Source: an uncultured Bacteroidales bacterium
GTDB taxonomy: Bacteria; Bacteroidota; Bacteroidia; Bacteroidales; UBA932
Direction: 5' to 3'
Assembly (NCBI GenBank): GCA_945912085.1
Contig: CAMEBJ010000015.1
Span: 1 to 13,472 of the forward strand
DNA length: 13,472 nt
Part shown: in pieces, positions 1 to 6,183 of the stretch
Position numbering within the stretch: position 1 is the first letter of the stretch
Layout: each line of letters starts with the position of its first letter
The notes under the pieces: generated by a model
Database searches by the model: none
The model's input: only the letters and a program-made list of their open reading frames with translations
Told to the model about the DNA's origin: nothing
Translations under genes and position numbers: made by a program

Positions 1-598
1 AGGAGCCTGAATACGCATTTGTGGATGCTCCGAATGCAACGAATAGGACTGAACGGCGGAACATTATCGAATTGGTCGCCACAAGGCGTGCAAGTTCCGT
101 CAGCATTGCCAGTCCGGAGGCGTTTCCATTGGCCCCGTAATAGATTTGTTCCACCTGTTCCCCGTCAACTGTCATCCGGTTCACACCCAGGTTGTCAAGA
201 CGGGCCCCGACAACTATATACTTGTTGTTCAATGCCTTGTCATATCCCTGGACAAAACCTATGACATTCCTCGAAACAATGGTGTCACCCGGTTGAACGG
301 CTATTCCGAAAGTGTCTCCGTCACGCGGACAGAGCATTTCGACTCCGTAGGCTTCAAGGCGGTCATAGACATATTGCGCGGCTGATTTTTCACCGTCGGA
401 CCCGGGAGCCCGTCCCTTCAGGTCTGCGGAAGAAAGATAGTTGACACTCTCCCTCAGAGATGCAGCCGTCTCACTGTCATACAATGACTTGTAGTCGTCC
501 CTGTACTGGGCTCCGGCAAGGGCTGGCAACAGAAATGTCACCAGCAGGAGGACCGGACGGAAAACGGAAGGAAAAATTGTTTTGATTTCTGAAAACAT
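1..598 (-). CDS. Exported M28-family peptidase homologue with lost active site (partial, 3' end outside window)
   Basis: The first 199 residues are present; the rest lies beyond position 1. Residues 1-30 form a signal peptide (hydrophobic core about 15-29, cleavage likely after AGA), so the protein is exported. Residues 55-90 carry the usual M28 lead-in (LSSADLKGRAPGSDGEKSA, then a helix). The fold's core motifs follow in the right order, but each conserved active-site residue is changed. The zinc His of GAHxD is Arg133 (GARLDN), the bridging Asp of G-A-[DN]-D-N-A-S-G is Gly158 (GANGNASG), and the Glu-Glu pair of GAEExGLxGS is Ser192-Thr193 (GASTNAYSGS). In known M28 enzymes these bind two zincs and activate water, so I infer a non-catalytic protein. 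The start at 598 is 2 nt after the SPOR gene's stop, implying one mRNA and probable translational coupling. The frame is open throughout, with no sign of decay. Family assignment is confident; the binding role is unknown. Confidence 0.85.
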   Translation of the reverse strand, partial: MFSEIKTIFPSVFRPVLLLVTFLLPALAGAQYRDDYKSLYDSETAASLRESVNYLSSADLKGRAPGSDGEKSAAQYVYDRLEAYGVEMLCPRDGDTFGIAVQPGDTIVSRNVIGFVQGYDKALNNKYIVVGARLDNLGVNRMTVDGEQVEQIYYGANGNASGLAMLTELARLVATNSIMFRRSVLFVAFGASTNAYSGS

Positions 599-600
599 TG

Positions 601-1155
601 TCATTCATTTACAAGAATCCACACATCCTCCGGACAGAATTTCTCAAGCCTGACCCTTCGGAGCGATCTGAGTATGTCAGCAATCCTGTCGGAAGAATCC
701 ACAGCAACAATCGTGAGGGTATTCTTCATCCGGACAAGTTCCGCACGGTAGCCTGCATCCGAGGCTTTTGCGGCAAGACTCCTTGCATTGGACTCCATCT
801 TGTAAGAGCCCAGAACTATGTAATACCTTCCACTTGCCCCGCTTCCTGCAATTCCCCCCAGGGAGGCTGCCGTCCTGACGTTCCCGGTCAGGGCCCTTAC
901 CGACTCCCAGACGCGCAGTGAATCCTCGGCACGCTCCCTTTCCGCCTTAAGGGAATCCTCACGGGCCTTCACCCTGGCAATTGAATCGCGCTCTGCAGCA
1001 ATTCTGCGGGTCACCTCAGCCTTGACGGCAACGAGTTCACCCGAATCAGGTCTGCCGGCAGCCCTCCTGAAAAAGTCGCATCCCGACAGCGTCAGAATGG
1101 GAATCACAAGCAGAAGCAGCTTAATCTTTCTGAATATTTCAGCAACAATCTCCAT
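601..1155 (-). CDS. SPOR-domain lipoprotein
   Basis: 184 residues. The N-terminus has a lipoprotein signal: a hydrophobic stretch at 11-25 and lipobox LSGC with Cys26 as the lipidation site. Residues about 40-85 are rich in Arg, Glu, Lys and Ala with few breaks and probably form a coiled coil that spans the periplasm. Residues about 110-182 form a SPOR domain (starting RYYIVLGSYK, then an Ala-rich helix and the AGYRAELVRM strand). SPOR domains bind denuded glycan strands of peptidoglycan, often at division sites, so this is probably an envelope protein that links a membrane to the wall. It is the first gene of a minus-strand unit under a consensus promoter about 25 nt upstream, and it is followed after 2 nt by the degenerate M28 gene. 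It is smaller than RlpA or DedD-type proteins and has no catalytic domain. The exact partner is not known. Confidence 0.85.
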   Translation of the reverse strand: MEIVAEIFRKIKLLLLVIPILTLSGCDFFRRAAGRPDSGELVAVKAEVTRRIAAERDSIARVKAREDSLKAERERAEDSLRVWESVRALTGNVRTAASLGGIAGSGASGRYYIVLGSYKMESNARSLAAKASDAGYRAELVRMKNTLTIVAVDSSDRIADILRSLRRVRLEKFCPEDVWILVNE

Positions 1156-1178
1156 ATATTTCAGTATTGCGCAAAGTG

Positions 1179-1209
1179 CAAATTTAACGATTTAATACTC
1201 GGGCACAAA
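1179..1209 (-). promoter_or_regulatory. Bacteroidota-type promoter for the SPOR/M28 unit
   Basis: Read on the minus strand, TTTG (1209-1206) is followed by exactly 19 bases and then TAAATTTG (1186-1179). This matches the Bacteroides sigma-ABfr consensus TTTG-N19-TAnnTTTG completely. Transcription would start near 1173, leaving a leader of under 20 nt before the ATG at 1155. Confidence 0.75.
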
Positions 1210-1220
1210 ATAAAAGTGAC

Positions 1221-1228
1221 TATATTTG
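1221..1228 (+). promoter_or_regulatory. Candidate -7 element for the DUF389-capA-phoH operon
   Basis: TATATTTG matches TAnnTTTG and lies about 50 nt before the ATG at 1280. I see no good TTTG 19-21 bases upstream, so the -33 half is weak. Spacing to the divergent SPOR promoter is short, so the two could interfere or share control. Confidence 0.5.
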
Positions 1229-1279
1229 CAAAATATTAAACATATTTAATATCCATAAAGTATTTAAATATCAACAAAT

Positions 1280-2620
1280 ATGTCCGTATTCAACTCGGTC
1301 TGGAATCAGATAAAAGGAATAGCCAACATCTCGGAACACGTTGACACGACGGCAGCGGAGAGGTCCATCAGGTCGAACATAGTTTTCAAGGGTCCGAACA
1401 TCTGGATTCTTGCCTTCTCAATAATCATCGCCTCAGTGGGTCTGAACGTCAACTCCACTCCGGTAATCATCGGTGCAATGCTCATATCCCCGCGTATGGG
1501 ACCTGTAATCGGACTGGGCCTCGGCCTGGGAATCAATGACCTCAGCCTTCTGAAAGACTCGGCCAAGAACCTTCTGGTGATGGTCAGCATCAGCCTTCTG
1601 GCTTCCCTGCTCTACTTTCTGATCACACCCCTGAGCCTGTCCAACCCGACTGAACTCCTTGCAAGGACCAACCCTACCATCTACGACGTGCTCATTGCCC
1701 TGTTCGGCGGCTTTGCAGGAATTTTCGAACTCTGCAGGAAAGAGAAAGGAACCGTGTTCTCAGGAGTCGCCATCGCCACTGCCCTTATGCCTCCTTTGTG
1801 TACGGCGGGATTCGGACTCGCGAGCGGAAACCTGACATATTTCTTCGGGGCTTTGTACCTCTTCTTCATCAACTGCATATTCATAATGCTGGCAACCTAC
1901 CTGACAGTCAAGTATATGCACTTCAAGGAGGTCGAATTTGCAAGTGAAAAGACCCACAAGAGAACAAGAGTTCTCATCACCGTTGTCGTTCTCATAATGA
2001 TTATTCCGAGCATTGTTTCAGCAATCGTAATGGTGAAGGAGAACAATTTCAACAAGAATGTGGAAGAATTCGTTTCAGCCAACAAGTCTTTTGAAAATGC
2101 ATATATCTACGATTACAGAATCTCTCACCACAAGGGATCTAAAGTGGAACTTTTCATTTCCGGTGAAACAATGTCTGCCGCACAAAAGGAAAAGATGTTC
2201 GGAGATGCCCTGAAATATGGAATAGAAAGGGAACAGATTGTAATCACGGAGCACTTCCTTTCCGATGGCGCGAGTGACTCCGAAATTGTCAAGGGCATTT
2301 ACGAAAGGACAGACTCGGAAATCAGCAAGAGGGATGCTGAAATAAAGAGACTTGAGAAGAAAATCATCGAACTTCAGGGCGAGGAGATTCCTTACGTTCA
2401 AATCGCCAGGGAAGTAGCCAACCAATATCCTTCCATCAAGGAAATCTTCATCTCGAGAGGCGCCAAAGTCGAGACTTCGCAGTTGAGCCGGAGCGATGCG
2501 GTTTTCATTGTAATCCGCACTGAGGAGGCCCTCACTGCCGAAGAGAGAGACAGACTCACTAACTGGATGAAAATCAGGTTGAATTTTGACAATGTCGTTC
2601 TGAATGAAGAAATTCTGTAG
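1280..2620 (+). CDS. DUF389 family integral membrane protein
   Basis: 446 residues. The N-terminal half is a hydrophobic domain with about seven probable membrane segments, roughly at 41-56, 60-84, 97-117, 135-150, 160-180, 186-210 and 230-252. It contains the DUF389 signature NSTPVIIGAMLISPRMGP (58-75), followed by a Gly-rich helix. The family is widespread and its biochemical role is unsettled. After the last helix there is a soluble C-terminal part (about 255-446) with a charged, probably coiled-coil stretch near 340-367 (repeated Glu/Lys/Ile/Leu spacing). The ATG at 1280 is preceded by an A/T-rich leader, as is usual here, with no Shine-Dalgarno site. It is the first gene of an operon and its last 17 nt overlap the start of the CapA gene. 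Function is not assigned. Confidence 0.85.
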   Translation: MSVFNSVWNQIKGIANISEHVDTTAAERSIRSNIVFKGPNIWILAFSIIIASVGLNVNSTPVIIGAMLISPRMGPVIGLGLGLGINDLSLLKDSAKNLLVMVSISLLASLLYFLITPLSLSNPTELLARTNPTIYDVLIALFGGFAGIFELCRKEKGTVFSGVAIATALMPPLCTAGFGLASGNLTYFFGALYLFFINCIFIMLATYLTVKYMHFKEVEFASEKTHKRTRVLITVVVLIMIIPSIVSAIVMVKENNFNKNVEEFVSANKSFENAYIYDYRISHHKGSKVELFISGETMSAAQKEKMFGDALKYGIEREQIVITEHFLSDGASDSEIVKGIYERTDSEISKRDAEIKRLEKKIIELQGEEIPYVQIAREVANQYPSIKEIFISRGAKVETSQLSRSDAVFIVIRTEEALTAEERDRLTNWMKIRLNFDNVVLNEEIL

Positions 2621-3749
2621 TTTCATAAAATTCCAGGCTGCCCTTGCTGCAACCTGGACAGTCTTTTTTGCGGGGACATCGGGGAAGGCCGGATTTCCCG
2701 AACCGGCAGACACCCTGAATATCGTAATTGCCGGAGACATTATGCTCCACACGGCACAGATAGAGAACTGTTTCTCCCGCTATGCCGCATCACATCCCCA
2801 AGCCGACAGGACAGATGCGGAATGCTACGACTACAGTCCATATTTCACCGACCTTAAAGACTGTATGCAGGCGGCAGACCTCTGCATTGCGAATATGGAA
2901 TTCACCCTCGCCGGGGCCCCGTTCACCGGTTATCCGTCTTTCTGTGCACCTGATTCGTACGCAGACTATGCGGCAGACTGTGGAGTGGATGTCTTTCTGA
3001 CCGCTAACAATCACATCTTTGACAAAGGTGTCGAAGGTGCCCTCAGGACCCTGGATGTCTATGACAGGATGCAGAACATCTCCCACACCGGATGTTTCAG
3101 GAACGAAGGCGAAATCCTTTCCGGATGGCCGCTGATTGTGGAAGTCAGGGGGACACGCATCGCCCTTCTCAATTTCTCCTACGGCACAAATGTCAATTTT
3201 GAGGTTGAATACCCGAAAGTACCCGACCTGGACAGGGACGCACTTTCAGAAGCGATGGAAAGGGCAAGGGCAAATTCGGATTTCATCATTGCACTCCCCC
3301 ATTGGGGAATCGAGTACAAATTGAATCACTCCGCCGGGCAGCAGGAGATTGCCGAATTGCTCGTCAGGCTCGGAGCTGACGCAGTCATCGGTTCTCATCC
3401 CCACGTCGTTCAGGACAGGGCAGTTTACGATGGTACTCTCTCAAATGCCGGATGGAAGAAGGTTCCGGTAATCTATTCTCTGGGGAATTTCATTTCGAAT
3501 ATGAGTGCCACAAACACTCAGATCGGGCTTCTGGTGACATTGCCTGTCATCCGCTACACCGACGGCACCTGTCTCTGCGGGGAACCAGGATGCGAACTGA
3601 CCTGGTGCTCCCTGCCAGGAGGACTCAGGGAGAGCCACACGACTATTCCCGTAAAAGAATATCTCGGCAGACGGTCCGAGTGGAAAAATCCGTCAGACTA
3701 CGACAAGATGGTTTCGACATACAAAAGGATTCTGGAGATACTCAAATGA
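2604..3749 (+). CDS. CapA-type metallophosphatase family protein, exported
   Basis: 381 residues. Residues 1-29 look like a signal peptide (basic MKKFCSFIKF, then a hydrophobic core), so it acts outside the cytoplasm. The calcineurin-like metallophosphatase motifs of the PGA_cap family are all present: GDIMLH with Asp45, NMEF with Asn97 and Glu99, TANNH (133-137), the LPHWG motif with His233, GSHPH with His265 and His267, and SLGNF (292-296). These would form a two-metal site. The family is named for CapA of poly-gamma-glutamate capsule synthesis, but most members lack capBC neighbours, as here, so the substrate is unknown and a capsule role should not be assumed. The start overlaps the DUF389 gene by 17 nt and the stop overlaps phoH by 4 nt (ATGA), so translation is probably coupled. 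A cysteine cluster (Cys323, 325, 330, 335) lies near the C-terminus. Confidence 0.85.
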   Translation: MKKFCSFIKFQAALAATWTVFFAGTSGKAGFPEPADTLNIVIAGDIMLHTAQIENCFSRYAASHPQADRTDAECYDYSPYFTDLKDCMQAADLCIANMEFTLAGAPFTGYPSFCAPDSYADYAADCGVDVFLTANNHIFDKGVEGALRTLDVYDRMQNISHTGCFRNEGEILSGWPLIVEVRGTRIALLNFSYGTNVNFEVEYPKVPDLDRDALSEAMERARANSDFIIALPHWGIEYKLNHSAGQQEIAELLVRLGADAVIGSHPHVVQDRAVYDGTLSNAGWKKVPVIYSLGNFISNMSATNTQIGLLVTLPVIRYTDGTCLCGEPGCELTWCSLPGGLRESHTTIPVKEYLGRRSEWKNPSDYDKMVSTYKRILEILK

Positions 3750-4687
3750 AGACTGTCATAAAACTTGACTCTATCGACCCCATAGAAATCTACGGAGCAG
3801 GCAACAGGGTAATGGAAGAATTGTGCAAACACTACCCTGAGCTGAAGGTTGTGGCACGCGGAAATGAAATCCTGCTTGATGGGAAGGCGGAGGATGCAGA
3901 GGATTTCAGGGAGAAAATAAATATGCTGATAGTGCGCAGACACCGCAAGATGAATCTCACGCCCTACGATGTCGAAGACATATTTGAGATTGAAGGTCAG
4001 ACAGCCGGCAAGCCTGTCAGTGGAGATGCCGTCATCGTTTACGGCACGGACGGAAAGCCCGTCAAGGCCCGCAATGCCACCCAGGAGGAAATGGTCAGGG
4101 CATATTTCGAAAATGACCTGGTCTTTGCCGTCGGACCGGCGGGAACAGGAAAGACATATATAGCCATTGCATTGGCTGTGAGAGCATTGAAAAACAGGGA
4201 AATCAAGAGAATCATCCTGACAAGGCCGGCAGTGGAAGCCGGGGAAAGGCTCGGATTCCTCCCTGGAGACCTCAAGGACAAGCTGGACCCCTATCTTCAA
4301 CCGCTGTATGATGCTCTGGGAGATATGATTCCCCCGAAGAAACTTCAGGAATTCATGGCAGACGGGACCATTCAGATTGCCCCGCTGGCATATATGAGGG
4401 GCCGTACCCTGGACCGCGCCTGCGTAATCCTTGACGAGGCCCAGAACACGAATCTCGGCCAGCTGAAGATGTTCCTGACACGAATGGGCAAGGATGCCAA
4501 GTTCATAGTCACCGGAGACGCTTCCCAGATTGACCTTCCCAACAAGCAGGATTCGGGGCTTCTAAAAGGGATCCGCCTGACTGAAAACATCAAAGGAATC
4601 AAGGCCATTTTCTTTGGAAACGAGGATATAGTCAGGCATCCTTTGGTCTCAAAAATAGTCCGCGCCTTCGATAAAGACACCGAATAG
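3746..4687 (+). CDS. phoH: PhoH-family ATPase
   Basis: 313 residues, the usual length for bacterial PhoH (PhoL/YbeZ-like). The N-terminal part (about 1-80) has the small KH-like region seen in the family (YGAGNRVMEELCKHYPELKV). The ATPase core follows, with Walker A GPAGTGKT at 130-137, the conserved TRPAVEAGERLGFLPGD block at 159-175, Walker B VILDEAQNT at 227-235 and the sensor block TGDASQIDLP at 256-265. PhoH proteins are cytoplasmic NTPases linked to RNA handling and ribosome maturation, often acting with YbeY, which is not in this window. I chose the ATG at 3746 because the KH-like region begins there; the frame stays open upstream, but only as a shadow of the CapA gene. It shares ATGA with the CapA stop. 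The last codons and the stop lie inside a long palindrome (4671-4797), so the C-terminal Lys-Asp-Thr-Glu is encoded by the repeat. Confidence 0.95.
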   Translation: MKTVIKLDSIDPIEIYGAGNRVMEELCKHYPELKVVARGNEILLDGKAEDAEDFREKINMLIVRRHRKMNLTPYDVEDIFEIEGQTAGKPVSGDAVIVYGTDGKPVKARNATQEEMVRAYFENDLVFAVGPAGTGKTYIAIALAVRALKNREIKRIILTRPAVEAGERLGFLPGDLKDKLDPYLQPLYDALGDMIPPKKLQEFMADGTIQIAPLAYMRGRTLDRACVILDEAQNTNLGQLKMFLTRMGKDAKFIVTGDASQIDLPNKQDSGLLKGIRLTENIKGIKAIFFGNEDIVRHPLVSKIVRAFDKDTE

Positions 4688-4797
4688 GTGGCGATTTCTG
4701 CGTTGTCGCTCTTGTCAAATTCCTCACAACCCCTCAGGTTGCTGCGGTTTTGACGGCGAACTCCGCCTTGAACTCACCACCTATTCAGCGTCTTTAT
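4671..4797. repeat. 127-bp symmetric imperfect palindrome spanning the phoH stop codon
   Basis: The sequence is an inverted repeat centred on 4734 with no net gap between the arms. The outer arms 4671-4698 and 4770-4797 pair at 24 of 28 positions, including GAATAGGTGG (4682-4691) against CCACCTATTC (4777-4786) and ATAAAGAC against GTCTTTAT. A middle block, GTCAAA (4714-4719), pairs with TTTGAC (4749-4754). The tip is CAACC (4727-4731), loop CCTCA, GGTTG (4737-4741). Read as minus-strand RNA, three of the four outer mismatches become G-U pairs. It lies between convergent genes and may act as a bidirectional transcript end or mRNA 3' stabiliser. Its form also fits a REP- or MITE-like element. 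There is no T-run directly after it, so a classic intrinsic terminator is not shown. Confidence 0.85.
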
Positions 4798-4819
4798 ATA
4801 CTATGGGTATTCCCGAGCA

Positions 4820-4843
4820 GAAATCAACTTTTTATATGATTTC
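4820..4843. repeat. Short inverted repeat just after the TPR gene
   Basis: GAAATCA (4820-4826) and TGATTTC (4837-4843) can form a 7-bp A/T-rich stem with a 10-nt loop, 3 nt past the minus-strand stop of the TPR gene. It is weak as a terminator, with no T-run after it in either direction. Chance is a real alternative. Confidence 0.3.
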
Positions 4844-4846
4844 AAG

Positions 4847-6160
4847 CTATTTGCCGTTGGCGACAATCTCGTTATACTTCGTGTAAGCATCAGCATATTT
4901 CTGATCCTTCTCACGGAAGCGGTAGTAAATATTCTTGAGATATTCAGCCATAGTGTAGCGGATACTCTCATCCTTTGTAACGGTAAATGCCTTCTCGAAA
5001 GGCTCCATCGCATTCATAAGGGCAGCCTCAAATTCCTCGACAAGCTTCATATACTTGGCGTCGTCCATTTCGGAAGCAGCCTTGTTCTGGATTTCAATGG
5101 CCTCGTTGTAATAGAGAACTCCGATTCCAATCCATCCGAATTCATAGTCAGGGTTGATTTCGCTTGACTTTGCATATGCAGCAATCGCTTTCTCCTTGTT
5201 TCCAAGCTTGTTGTGAATGTCTCCCTCGACATAATAGAGAGAAGCATTGTTCGGTTCATTCTCCTTGGCCTTGTCGAGAAGCACGAAAAGCTGCTCAGGA
5301 TTCTCTCCGCTCTGGATGTACCAGTTGATCAGACCGATGAGAATGGACTGGTTCTGAGGGAAGATTGAGAAGCCGTCCTCGAGAGCCTTCTTGCAAGAGA
5401 GGGAGTCACCGAGTTTGGTGTAAACATCACCGAGTTTTGCAAAGACCTCACCGTCCTCGTAATACTTGATGTCAACGCATTTCTCAAAGAACTTCTTTGC
5501 CCTTTCATTGTCTTCGGTCATCCAGGCTGTGAAACCGGCATTGTAGATGGCAGTTGAATCCACCTCACTCACCGGCTCAGTCGCACGTGCATCTGCAGCA
5601 GCCTCGAAATTCCGGCTTGCGGCCTTGAGGTCACCCAGCATATAGGCTGTCATACCGTCCTCAAGGAATTTTGAAGAAACATTCTGGATTCCGGCCCTGA
5701 TGTCTTTTTCCTTGCTCTTCTTGACATCAACCTTGTAGGCCTCCTTGTAGGCGTCAAGAGCCTTTGAAAGCGCGTCCTTGTAAACAGGTTTGGTGACTTC
5801 AATCACAGCAAGCACTCCGGCACCGTTGTAATAGTAGTTCCTGGTCTTGAAGACATCCTTGGTGTAAGGTTCACCGGCCAGTGTAACATTCTCTGAAGAT
5901 GTCGGCTTGTCATTTCCAAGAACAAGCTGGAGTTCCTGTCTTCCGGCTCCAACCCATCCGGCACCGGCAGGAGCAGCGTATGCATCCATATATGTACCGG
6001 CAAGTTTCAGCCATGTCGCAACTTTTGTTGCCTTTTTGGGATCGGAAGCAGCTGCTTCAGCAGCCTCAACTGCCTTCTTCGCGTCTGAAGGAGACTTCAC
6101 TTGTGCATTGACAGCCTGAACTGAGAGGACTACGGCCAATGCGAGCAGAATTCTTTTCAT
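4847..6160 (-). CDS. Exported tetratricopeptide-repeat protein
   Basis: 437 residues. Residues 1-19 are a clear signal peptide (MKRILLALAVVLSVQAVNA, then Gln), so the mature protein is periplasmic or surface-associated. TPR-like helix pairs run from about 162 to 400; the clearest are near 203-235 (IYNAGFTAWMTEDNERAKK), 237-270 (FAKLGDVYTKLGDSLSCKKAL) and 305-338 (ASLYYVEGDIHNKLGNKEKA). An alanine- and lysine-rich helix (21-55) and a region without obvious repeats (about 60-125) come first. TPRs are protein-binding scaffolds; the partner is not evident. Similar exported TPR proteins are common in Bacteroidota. The ATG is 23 nt after the gyrA stop on the same strand and I see no good separate promoter, so the two are probably cotranscribed, although their functions look unrelated. 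Confidence 0.85.
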   Translation of the reverse strand: MKRILLALAVVLSVQAVNAQVKSPSDAKKAVEAAEAAASDPKKATKVATWLKLAGTYMDAYAAPAGAGWVGAGRQELQLVLGNDKPTSSENVTLAGEPYTKDVFKTRNYYYNGAGVLAVIEVTKPVYKDALSKALDAYKEAYKVDVKKSKEKDIRAGIQNVSSKFLEDGMTAYMLGDLKAASRNFEAAADARATEPVSEVDSTAIYNAGFTAWMTEDNERAKKFFEKCVDIKYYEDGEVFAKLGDVYTKLGDSLSCKKALEDGFSIFPQNQSILIGLINWYIQSGENPEQLFVLLDKAKENEPNNASLYYVEGDIHNKLGNKEKAIAAYAKSSEINPDYEFGWIGIGVLYYNEAIEIQNKAASEMDDAKYMKLVEEFEAALMNAMEPFEKAFTVTKDESIRYTMAEYLKNIYYRFREKDQKYADAYTKYNEIVANGK

Positions 6161-6183
6161 AATCTGATATTAATTGTGTGTAT

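Noticed and set aside
2075..2752. Open frame of 225 codons on the minus strand across the DUF389/CapA junction
   Set aside because: Both sense genes are well supported by motifs; the antisense translation has no recognisable domain.
3452..3745. Upstream extension of phoH by 98 codons
   Set aside because: It overlaps the CapA coding sequence in another frame and is not protein-like; the ATG at 3746 gives the standard PhoH N-terminus.
4820..4843. Intrinsic terminator for the TPR gene
   Set aside because: The stem is A/T-rich with a 10-nt loop and no following T-run, so I list it only as an inverted repeat.
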